Source: Acidobacteriota bacterium (GTDB taxonomy: Bacteria > Acidobacteriota > Terriglobia > Terriglobales > Acidobacteriaceae). From it: a stretch of 6,950 bases of DNA. Below the pieces are notes generated by a model. The model had not been told where the DNA came from. It saw only the letters and a program-made list of their open reading frames with translations, and did no database searches. Made by a program: the position numbers and the translations under genes. Of the stretch, positions 1 to 5,587 are shown piece after piece (positions within the stretch are counted from its first letter, which is position 1; each line of letters begins with the position of its first letter). The DNA is taken from positions 1 to 6,950 of the forward strand of contig JAJZDO010000238.1 in NCBI GenBank assembly GCA_021805955.1, given 5' to 3'.

Positions 1-4
1 CTGC

Positions 5-8
5 GGAG
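5..8 (+). promoter_or_regulatory. Shine-Dalgarno for the first small gene
   Basis: GGAG lies 4 bases upstream of the ATG at 13. The spacing is short but usable, and it is the main argument for placing the start there even though the reading frame stays open to the window edge. Confidence 0.45.
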
Positions 9-12
9 AATC

Positions 13-315
13 ATGACGCGGGAACAGGGGCGGGCGCTTGAGATGATCGGCCATGCCGTGGATTACCTGAACGATTGCTATCTGCACGAAGGCGATGAGG
101 ATGAAATCATTAATGTGGGAGGGTCCTCCACGGAGGCGCTTCAGATTCTCATCTCGCTTCGGTGGCAAATCCTCCAGTCCTTGCCGCTGGAAGAACCGAG
201 GATGCACCGTCTGTGGAACGCCTTGTTCCGTCGCAGTGCCGTGCGTACAACCCGTCACCGGGCCGGCAGCGAATCCAAGCCTGTTTCCGTGGTACCCTTG
301 TCGTCGTCCCGGTAA
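13..315 (+). CDS. Small hypothetical protein (100 aa)
   Basis: I do not recognise a named family. The first ~72 residues look like a genuine soluble domain: an amphipathic helical start (REQGRALEMIGHAVDYL), an acidic stretch (HEGDEDEII, residues 26-34) and a second helix (STEALQILISLRWQIL, residues 39-54). The last ~28 residues are rich in Arg, Ser and Thr and look unstructured. A GGAG at positions 5-8 sits 4 bases before the ATG, which supports this start. However, the frame is open back to the window edge, so a longer N-terminus cannot be excluded. It ends in TAA, 34 bases before the thiS start on the same strand, so the two could be co-transcribed. No signal peptide or membrane segment is visible. 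Similar short proteins beginning '(S/T)xEQGRALExxGHAxxYL' seem familiar from Acidobacteriota, but that is recollection and gives no function. Confidence 0.7.
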   Translation: MTREQGRALEMIGHAVDYLNDCYLHEGDEDEIINVGGSSTEALQILISLRWQILQSLPLEEPRMHRLWNALFRRSAVRTTRHRAGSESKPVSVVPLSSSR

Positions 316-349
316 AGCAGCCGGGAAGAACAGGGACACTGCCCAGCGA

Positions 350-562
350 ATGAAATTGTCCATCAATGGACGCGATCGTGAATTTCCAGAATTGGACTCC
401 GACCCAGGACTTCGCCATCTCGTCGAACTGCTCCAACTGAAATCCGACCGTGTTGCGATTGAACGCAACAGCGAGATTGTTCCGCGCGTGAACTGGGATC
501 AGGTTAGCTTGCAACATGGTGACCGGTTGGAGGTCGTGCAGTTTGTCGGCGGCGGTCGTTAG
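350..562 (+). CDS. thiS: Sulfur carrier protein ThiS
   Basis: This 70-residue protein has the ubiquitin-like (beta-grasp) ThiS pattern: an opening strand MKLSINGRDREF, a helix (residues ~21-30, LRHLVELLQL), the strand VAIERNSEIVPR (35-46) typical of ThiS, and the ending HGDRLEVVQFVGGG (56-69). In thiamine synthesis the C-terminal Gly-Gly of ThiS is adenylated by ThiF, turned into a thiocarboxylate, and used by ThiG to build the thiazole ring in the cytoplasm. Here the glycines are followed by one extra Arg, so the usual free Gly-Gly end is not encoded directly. The frame continues upstream to 95, but those residues are the out-of-frame shadow of the 13-315 gene; the family length and the MKLxxNG start place the ATG at 350. 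The only upstream purine run (AGGGA, 332-336) is 13 bases away, so the ribosome site is weak. No thiG, thiF, thiH or thiO is present in the window. Confidence 0.88.
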   Translation: MKLSINGRDREFPELDSDPGLRHLVELLQLKSDRVAIERNSEIVPRVNWDQVSLQHGDRLEVVQFVGGGR

Positions 563-658
563 CGGGGCGAGTGCGTCATACCAGTAGGGTTCTGTGGTCT
601 TGGACTTTACATAGACGACGGGTGTGCGCGCGAGACGGGTATCCTGAGCGCCGGAACT

Positions 659-952
659 CTAGCAGATAGCTTGCATGCGGAAGAAGTGGCGAAGATCATT
701 TTCAGATGCGAGCGCTCGCCCGGCGTGCGATTTTTTTTGCCCGCACGCCGGCACGAACAGCTTGTTTCCGCCCTCGTACAGCATGTTGGCGCGGACCATG
801 GCTGCGGTGGTTCCTGGCGAATCCCCATCGAGAGTATCGCTGCAGGAGCAGAACACACTGGCCACAGGCGTGAGCTTGACGCACATCCTGGGAAGGAGCA
901 TTTCCCGATCGACGTCCCGATCGGCAGCCTTGCGGGATGGCTTGTCGGACAT
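659..952 (-). CDS. Weak candidate small ORF, cysteine-containing (97 aa)
   Basis: This is a doubtful gene. The frame encodes 97 residues with five cysteines, including a CSC (residues 35-37), and a C-terminal half (MLYEGGNKLFVPACGQKK and onward) that reads more like protein than the other frames here. Third codon positions look somewhat richer in G/C than in the opposing + frame (671-1039). Against it: no Shine-Dalgarno precedes the ATG, I recognise no family, and the frame runs through a perfect 10-bp inverted repeat whose A8 loop encodes two lysines. It could be a real lineage-specific gene, a remnant, or chance. Confidence 0.22.
   Translation of the reverse strand: MSDKPSRKAADRDVDREMLLPRMCVKLTPVASVFCSCSDTLDGDSPGTTAAMVRANMLYEGGNKLFVPACGQKKSHAGRALASENDLRHFFRMQAIC
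708..751. repeat. Palindrome cluster: 12-nt palindrome abutting a 10-bp hairpin with T8 loop
   Basis: GCGAGCGCTCGC (708-719) is a perfect 12-nt palindrome. It is followed at once by CCGGCGTGCG (720-729) and its exact reverse complement CGCACGCCGG (742-751), separated by 12 bases that include eight consecutive T (731-738). The 10-bp GC-rich stem should fold strongly in RNA or extruded DNA. The T run is in the loop rather than after the stem, so this is not a standard intrinsic terminator in either direction. It lies in the convergent interval between thiS and the permease gene. Confidence 0.6.
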
Positions 953-1207
953 CCCAGGTGTGTGGAAAAGGTTGACTCTATTCCATTCCCTGCTTGGCGT
1001 ATTTTTGCCGAAGTAGAAATTCTTCCGCGTACGAAGTAAGCCGTGACCGTTCTGTCTCGTTTGACCAGTCGCGTGTCGCCAAGCCTCGCCGCTCTTTGCA
1101 TCATCGCTCTTTCTACGGGCAACAATGACCGCTCAGACTCCAGCATCCTAACCTGGTCCCACTTGGTCGCAGGAGGGCACACTCCGCATAGCCAAAGAGG
1201 TGCAGAA

Positions 1208-1223
1208 AAGGCTTGGTAGCCTT
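1208..1223 (-). terminator. Possible intrinsic terminator after the permease gene
   Basis: Read on the minus strand, 37 bases past the permease stop codon, AAGGCT-ACCA-AGCCTT forms a perfect 6-bp stem with a 4-base loop. The T residues of the 3' arm run on to give four consecutive U (1209-1206), then CTG. The stem is short and the U tract modest, so it may be a weak terminator only. Confidence 0.4.
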
Positions 1224-1259
1224 CGACATTATCGAGGGGTGCCCGCCGTGGACATCGAG

Positions 1260-3173
1260 CTAATTGTTGGATGCGGAAGGGTCGTGCGGTTCGAGATGCC
1301 AGGGAACGTTGGCAACCACGGTTTGTTGCCCTCCCCGGAGATACAACATGGTTTTCAGCAGGGTCGCTCTCTGATTGTGCAACACATAATAGTACCATCG
1401 GCTTTCAATCAGTTCCGGGAGCAGAACCAGCAGATGGCGGGTTGGATTTTGTTTCTCCAACTCATCCACTTGATCGACGATGGGGGCGAGGACGCGCCGT
1501 GTCGGGGACTCGAGTTGGATGAGTTTCGGTTGCGGTTCACCTGCCTGCTGTAGTGGGTCGGTGACGTTCTTTTTCCAGAGCGGAGCCAGCGGTTCCTCGC
1601 CTTCATCATTTTTCACGTGGATGCAATAGACTTCCGTCGAAATCGACAGGGCGAAGCGAAGCGCTTTGGCGGTGACGCGATTCCATCCTGGAATCGGCAG
1701 GATGACGATCGGCTGACTGAGCTTACTGGTATCGAGCGATTCTTTTGCCGCGATCTGACGACCCACCCAGAGATAGTGATGATGAATGGCCAGCATCAAC
1801 AGAATGATGAGGGGAATGACGAGCGCGGTGATCCATGCTCCAGACATGAACTTTGTGACCAGCACGATGCAGACGGTAATTCCTGTGGCGACCGCGCCGA
1901 TTCCGTTGACGGCCATGTTGAATTGCCAGCCGCGGCCGCGCTTGCGACGCCAATGCTGAACCATCCCAGCCTGGGACAGAGTGAAGGCGAGGAAAGCGCC
2001 GATGGCGAACAGCGGAATCAGCCGGTCGGTGACGCCGCGAAACAGGATCAAGAGCAGAGCCGCGCAGAACGCCAGCACGTAGACGCCGCTTGAATAGACA
2101 AGACGCCGTCCGCGAAGAGTAAAGGCGAAGGGAAGATAGCGATCTCTCGCGACGTTGTGGCAGAGACGCGGAAAATCCGCGAAGCCGGTGTTGGCGGAAA
2201 GGGCCAGCACCAGCAGGATGGAAGCGATCGACACATAATAAAAAATGCCGCGTCCGCTGACGGCGGCGATGAGCTGGGACAGGACGCTTTGGTATGCCGG
2301 GCCGGTGGGATCGGTCGCGGCGATGTGGTAGGCGGGCGCGAGGAAGGCGATCCCGAGCAGTAAAACGCCAAGCAGCGCAATGATGATGGTCAAAGTGAGT
2401 TGGGCGGATTTCTGGTGCGGCTCCTTGAATGCGCCCACGCCATTGCTGACGGCCTCGACACCGGTCATGGCGGTGCAGCCGCTGGAAAAAGCTTTCAACA
2501 GGAGCCAGATGCTGAAGACGGCAGTCGCATGGCCCAGTTGCGGCGGAGCGACGATCGGATGCGGATGGCCGCCGGAGAGGATCACCTTAGCCGCGCCCCA
2601 GGCGATGACCGCCAGCAGGCAGGCGATGAACAAATAGGTGGGAGCCATGAAGGCCGCGCCGGAAGACCGCGCGCCGCGGAGGTTCATTAGGGTGAGGATG
2701 GCGAGAATCGCCAGGCACAGGCTGAGCGTATGGGGCTGAAGTTTTGGCAGAGCGGAGACCAGCGCGCCGACGCCGGCCGAGATGCCAACCGCAACTTCGA
2801 GAATGTAGTCGACCATGAGCGCCGAGCCTGCGAGCAGGCCCGCGAGGGGGCCGAGATTTTCACCGGCAACCGTGTAGGAGCCGCCGCCGTTGGGATAGGC
2901 GGCAATCGTCTGGCGGTAGGAGAAATAGAGGATTGTGAGCAGCGCCAGGATGGCCGCGGTAATCGGCAGCACGAAATGCACGCCTGCCATCCCCAGTGGG
3001 ATCAGCAGCGTCATGGCGGCTTCCGGGCCGTACGCCGCGGAACTGAGTGCGTCGAGGCCGAAGATGGGAATGCCCTTGGACGCGCCAATTTTTTCCGCGC
3101 GATCTTCCCAGGAAGCAAGCGGCCGGCCCAGCAATGTGTCCAGGAATTTCATAGCAGTCGATTCATGGTACAT
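1260..3173 (-). CDS. APC-superfamily permease, KimA-like (potassium transporter family)
   Basis: This is an inner-membrane transporter of 637 residues, or 630 if the second ATG at 3152 is used; MKFLDTLLGRPL resembles the start of relatives, and neither ATG has a good Shine-Dalgarno. About twelve membrane segments lie between residues ~35 and ~464. The signatures are FGLDALSSAAYG (38-49), PNGGGSY (94-100), DYILEVAVGISAG (122-134), TGVEAVSNGV (237-246) and the KimA-type KFMSGAWI (441-448). Residues ~485-637 form a cytosolic tail resembling the KimA universal-stress-like domain, including LLPELIESRWYYYVLHNQ (584-601). B. subtilis KimA (607 aa) is a high-affinity, proton-coupled K+ importer inhibited by cyclic-di-AMP. 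From memory of KimA, Asp36, Tyr43, Tyr118, Thr230 and Glu233 are conserved here (41, 48, 123, 237, 240), but Thr121 and Ser125 appear as Glu126 and Gly130. The substrate could therefore be K+ or an organic cation/amino acid. The gene follows the TM-helix gene after 171 bases, so it may be read through or have its own promoter. Confidence 0.9.
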   Translation of the reverse strand: MYHESTAMKFLDTLLGRPLASWEDRAEKIGASKGIPIFGLDALSSAAYGPEAAMTLLIPLGMAGVHFVLPITAAILALLTILYFSYRQTIAAYPNGGGSYTVAGENLGPLAGLLAGSALMVDYILEVAVGISAGVGALVSALPKLQPHTLSLCLAILAILTLMNLRGARSSGAAFMAPTYLFIACLLAVIAWGAAKVILSGGHPHPIVAPPQLGHATAVFSIWLLLKAFSSGCTAMTGVEAVSNGVGAFKEPHQKSAQLTLTIIIALLGVLLLGIAFLAPAYHIAATDPTGPAYQSVLSQLIAAVSGRGIFYYVSIASILLVLALSANTGFADFPRLCHNVARDRYLPFAFTLRGRRLVYSSGVYVLAFCAALLLILFRGVTDRLIPLFAIGAFLAFTLSQAGMVQHWRRKRGRGWQFNMAVNGIGAVATGITVCIVLVTKFMSGAWITALVIPLIILLMLAIHHHYLWVGRQIAAKESLDTSKLSQPIVILPIPGWNRVTAKALRFALSISTEVYCIHVKNDEGEEPLAPLWKKNVTDPLQQAGEPQPKLIQLESPTRRVLAPIVDQVDELEKQNPTRHLLVLLPELIESRWYYYVLHNQRATLLKTMLYLRGGQQTVVANVPWHLEPHDPSASNN

Positions 3174-3202
3174 GCAGCACTTGCTGTGAAGCTTGATGAA
3201 TA

Positions 3203-3221
3203 CTGTAGCTGCTAGCTATAG
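3203..3221. promoter_or_regulatory. Dyad in the leader of the permease gene
   Basis: CTGTAGCT-GCT-AGCTATAG forms an 8-bp arm pair with one G-U/mismatch position and a 3-base centre, 29 bases upstream of the first permease ATG. It could be an operator or a small RNA hairpin. The 171-base gap (3174-3344) shows no clear -35/-10 pair and no recognisable ydaO/yuaA cyclic-di-AMP riboswitch core. Confidence 0.25.
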
Positions 3222-3344
3222 ATCGCGTCCCACGGATGAGCGGTGATGCTACGTTGATTCCTCCCACAGCTCTCCGCAAAGAACGCGGGTAGATGCGGGG
3301 CACCCAGGGTTGTTTTTACCGCGACGGGCGAGATCGTGCGTTTG

Positions 3345-4043
3345 TCAGAAGTGTCGAACCACGTCCTCGTCCGGCGGTGTTTTGTGTCGGTCCCGTTCCA
3401 GCGAGCGGCTGACCAGGTCGCGCGAGCCCAGGCCGACGGCCAATGCCAGCGCCAGCACAATCCCTCCAAACAGGATGCCAAAGCCAAGATCGACGATGCC
3501 GCGCGCGATTCCCAGATGGTCGAGGACCATGGCCGCGGTAAATACCAGCACCAGCCATTTCACTCCGAGGCTGAGCAGTCGCGCATGCTGCACGTTCATA
3601 TTGACGCCGTTGATGAGAACGCTGCGAGAAAGAAAGCGGGCGATGATGGCACCGACGATCAGCAGCAACACGGCGGCCACGATCTTCGAAATATACGTGA
3701 CGACGTAGGCCGACAGGCCGGAAGACAGGGATGCATCGAGGGCCGCAATGCCGACAAACAGGCCGGCGACCACAGTCGCCCAGAAGACGATGCGGGTTGC
3801 CAGGAATGTGGGTGTTTTGGCGGAAGACCAATCGGAAATATTGACCATACCGGAACGTTCCACGCGAGCATCGAAGCGCAGCGCGATCAGGATGCGGCGC
3901 AGAATGGTCGCCAAAATCCATCCGATCAAGATGGAGACCAGCAACGCGACGACCAACGCCAGGACACCTGGCAGTAGAGTGGCGACCTTGAACACGGCCC
4001 GATGCAGGGATTCCCGCAGCGCCTGATGTACCTGTTCCCACAT
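3345..4043 (-). CDS. Small 'conserved TM helix' membrane protein, mechanosensitive-channel related
   Basis: This 232-residue polytopic inner-membrane protein has about five membrane segments: ~22-50, 84-103, 113-136, 157-177 and 184-205. Three of them match the repeat that defines TM_helix (PF05552-type) proteins, a hydrophobic Gly-rich helix ending in a basic cluster: LPGVLALVVALLVSILIG (24-41), SKIVAAVLLLIVGAIIARF (119-137) and GFGILFGGIVLALALAVG (187-204). The last one, followed by LGSRDLVSR (205-213), resembles the pore-lining TM3 of MscS. The protein ends ~20 residues later with a charged tail, so the MscS cytosolic beta and cage domains are absent. Relatives include CmpX-like proteins, often annotated as mechanosensitive channels, although channel activity is not established for this short form. 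The start is secure: AGGAG lies 6 bases before the ATG. The gene begins 22 bases after the glycosyltransferase stop, so the two are very likely one transcript. Confidence 0.87.
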   Translation of the reverse strand: MWEQVHQALRESLHRAVFKVATLLPGVLALVVALLVSILIGWILATILRRILIALRFDARVERSGMVNISDWSSAKTPTFLATRIVFWATVVAGLFVGIAALDASLSSGLSAYVVTYISKIVAAVLLLIVGAIIARFLSRSVLINGVNMNVQHARLLSLGVKWLVLVFTAAMVLDHLGIARGIVDLGFGILFGGIVLALALAVGLGSRDLVSRSLERDRHKTPPDEDVVRHF

Positions 4044-4049
4044 GACGTA

Positions 4050-4054
4050 CTCCT
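4050..4054 (-). promoter_or_regulatory. Strong Shine-Dalgarno for the TM-helix gene
   Basis: AGGAG on the minus strand, 6 bases before the ATG, inside the 22-base gap after the glycosyltransferase stop. It fixes the start and supports translation from a shared mRNA. Confidence 0.7.
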
Positions 4055-4065
4055 GTTCTACCGCG

Positions 4066-5349
4066 TTACGGATGGAAGCGATCTGGCCAGCGCCAACGAG
4101 ACAGGAGATAGGGCTTCTCCGATTCGTAGGCGCGAGCGAGTTGTTCCATGCGTTGTTGCGCGGCGGCGATGCCGCTTTTGTTGATTTCCACGGCGTACGA
4201 TGCTACCCATCCCAGATACAGCGGTGTCAGCGCGCCAAAGAGATGGGCGCGATGGATGTTGCGCAGCCGGTGGGCCAGCGCAAAATCATACACAATACGT
4301 GCCCAGAGAGCGTCCTCCATATGAAATTCGTCCGGCGAGAGTCGGGAAAGTTTCTTCAGCTCCAGCAAAGTGACGGGAGGAAGAATCAGGGACCAGATGT
4401 CGCGCAGATTGCTTTCTCCGAGTTGGAATGCATCCACCATACGGCGGACATCCACCGTCTCCGCTGGTTCAGAGAGCGTTTCCGCCGCGCCAAAGGTGGG
4501 GACTTCATGAGAGCCGCGAATGCGTTGCCAGAAGGCCGCATTGTCCTCCATATCCAGAAATAAAGGACCCGCCAATTGCGCCAGCGCATCGCTCAGGTCA
4601 ATGCCGTCGGAGCTGGACGGGCGGCGCGTGCCCAGGCGTACCTGGCAGATTTTTAAATTTCGATTGGCGGCGACGGTTGCCAGCCAGGGCAATCGTCCTT
4701 GTGCGCGGGTGGAGTCCTGAGATGCGCCGGCGGAAAGCGGCGGAAACATTTTCGACGATATTTGAATTTCGTTGCCAAGAGGATTCTCGATTCGATGTCC
4801 ATAGAGGGTTCGCGTCAACGGATAGAGAATGCTTTTATTGAGCAGGTCGTCCAATGGCTGGGTGGTGTAGAGCGGCATCACCAGATCGAAGTTTCCTTCG
4901 ATCGCCGGGCCCATGAGCAGGGTAAGTTTTTCCGCAGTAAGAGAGTCTCGATTGCATCCCAGGTCCGTTCCAAGAACGGTACATCCGCGCGCATTCAGCT
5001 TGTGGGCGAGCTGGCAAAGGGCGCGATACGTGGCAGCGTTCGGAAGCCACGGAATCGCGCCCGGATTGGGAGGAGGCAGCGGGTAGTTTACAAAATGAAG
5101 CGCGCTCGTCCCAGGGAGGTTCGGTTCCATTCCCGGCAGGGGCGCAGGGATCTCCTGGGAAGTTTCGGCAGGCAGCGCGAGGAGCAGGCGGCACGGCATC
5201 GAGAGCAGACCGCAGGCTTCCTCCAGCTTGGCAACCGTGGCCGCGAGAGTATCGCTGCTCGGGGGAGCGGGGATGGCCAAAAGAAGATCGGGCGGGCCGA
5301 TCTCCGAGCTTTCCTGTTTCGATTCCTGCAGCGTTTCCATTTCAGCCAT
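4066..5349 (-). CDS. Diverged GT-A glycosyltransferase, glucosylglycerate/mannosylglycerate-synthase-like
   Basis: This 427-residue cytosolic protein follows the GT-A fold order of the glucosylglycerate/mannosylglycerate synthase group. The Rossmann-like opening is DLLLAIPAP (21-29). The DxD region is TVLGTDLGCN (124-133). Next comes GNFDLVMPLYTTQPLDDLL (152-170), then ILYPLTRTLYGHRIENPLGNE (about 174-194; relatives have YPLTRALYGxRxxQPIGGD). KICQVRLGTR (233-242) follows, and the C-terminal helical part carries LWARIVYDFALAHR (348-361) and LTPLYLGWVAS (374-384). Active members transfer sugar from a nucleotide donor to glycerate, giving a compatible solute. Several expected motifs are missing: the DGxSxD-like donor loop, the PGKGxA loop (here PNAAT, 103-107), the first Asp of DxD (here GTD) and the GGD (here GNE). 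Activity is therefore doubtful. GGAG lies 12 bases before the ATG at 5349; METLQ at 5340 is an alternative start without a better ribosome site. It probably shares a transcript with the TM-helix gene downstream. Confidence 0.8.
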   Translation of the reverse strand: MAEMETLQESKQESSEIGPPDLLLAIPAPPSSDTLAATVAKLEEACGLLSMPCRLLLALPAETSQEIPAPLPGMEPNLPGTSALHFVNYPLPPPNPGAIPWLPNAATYRALCQLAHKLNARGCTVLGTDLGCNRDSLTAEKLTLLMGPAIEGNFDLVMPLYTTQPLDDLLNKSILYPLTRTLYGHRIENPLGNEIQISSKMFPPLSAGASQDSTRAQGRLPWLATVAANRNLKICQVRLGTRRPSSSDGIDLSDALAQLAGPLFLDMEDNAAFWQRIRGSHEVPTFGAAETLSEPAETVDVRRMVDAFQLGESNLRDIWSLILPPVTLLELKKLSRLSPDEFHMEDALWARIVYDFALAHRLRNIHRAHLFGALTPLYLGWVASYAVEINKSGIAAAQQRMEQLARAYESEKPYLLSRWRWPDRFHP

Positions 5350-5380
5350 CGTGTCGTTTCACTCCGCTGTGCGGAAAATC

Positions 5381-5583
5381 TCTAGCGGATTTACAGTTTG
5401 TATAGTCATTTGCGGTGGAGAGTCATTCTGAACCCTTCGGCTTCGCTCCGGGCAGGCTCCGCGCAGCGAGTGAAGAATCCAGACGATATCCGCCTCGTAC
5501 ACGCCGCCATCACCCTCTGGATTCTTCGCTGCGCTCAGAATGACTCCTCTCATTTTGAAACCAGTATCTGTAAATTCGCTCTA
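5381..5583. mobile_element. MITE-like palindromic element between maltokinase and glycosyltransferase genes
   Basis: The outer ends GCGGATTTACAG (5385-5396) and CTGTAAATTCGC (5568-5579) are inverted repeats matching at 11 of 12 positions. They are flanked on both sides by TCTA (5381-5384 and 5580-5583), a possible 4-bp target duplication. Inside are two further perfect 12-bp arm pairs: GAGTCATTCTGA (5420-5431) with TCAGAATGACTC (5535-5546), and GAAGAATCCAGA (5472-5483) with TCTGGATTCTTC (5516-5527). The right arm is continuous; the left arm has the same core with about 30 extra bases (CCCTTCGGCTTCGCTCCGGG and onward) inserted before GCGCAGCGA. The sequence 'GTCATTCTGAGCGCAGCGAAGAATC' and its longer variant are familiar as dispersed repeats in acidobacterial genomes. 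No transposase is encoded. The right end lies 5 bases from the maltokinase stop codon and the left end 32 bases before the glycosyltransferase start. Confidence 0.65.
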
Positions 5584-5587
5584 CGTC

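Larger units (their letters stand above)
563..1259. other. Gene-poor convergent interval between thiS and the permease
   Basis: The thiS gene ends into this stretch from the left and the permease gene from the right. I see no tRNA and no recognisable protein domain. The ORFs here on both strands overlap each other and none has a clear ribosome site or known motif; the least unlikely is the minus-strand 659-952 frame listed separately. The structured parts are the palindrome cluster at 708-751 and a small hairpin at 1208-1223. The stretch could be decayed coding sequence or true intergenic DNA. Confidence 0.5.

Noticed and set aside
95..349. N-terminal extension of ThiS in the same frame
   Set aside because: Those 85 residues are Arg/Cys/Pro-rich and overlap the 13-315 gene in another frame; ThiS proteins are about 65-70 residues and match from the ATG at 350.
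671..1039. Plus-strand 122-residue ORF opposite the 659-952 frame
   Set aside because: TTG start, no ribosome site, no family resemblance; third-position composition is no better than the opposite strand. I could not support it as a gene.
607..1398. Minus-strand 263-residue ORF
   Set aside because: It overlaps the 3' end of the permease gene out of frame, is rich in Arg, Ser, Cys and Pro without domain structure, and looks like a shadow frame.
2730..3215. Plus-strand 161-residue ORF antisense to the permease gene
   Set aside because: Composition is that of an antisense shadow (charged, Gln/Arg/Gly-rich, no structure) of a strongly supported membrane protein gene.
3174..3344. Cyclic-di-AMP (ydaO/yuaA) riboswitch before the KimA-like gene
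   Set aside because: I looked for the conserved core of that class and did not find it on the minus strand; the gap is also short for the full structure plus an expression platform.
3336..3977. Plus-strand 213-residue ORF antisense to the TM-helix gene
   Set aside because: Low-complexity Asp/Gln/Arg-rich translation opposite a gene with clear membrane helices and a strong ribosome site; a shadow.
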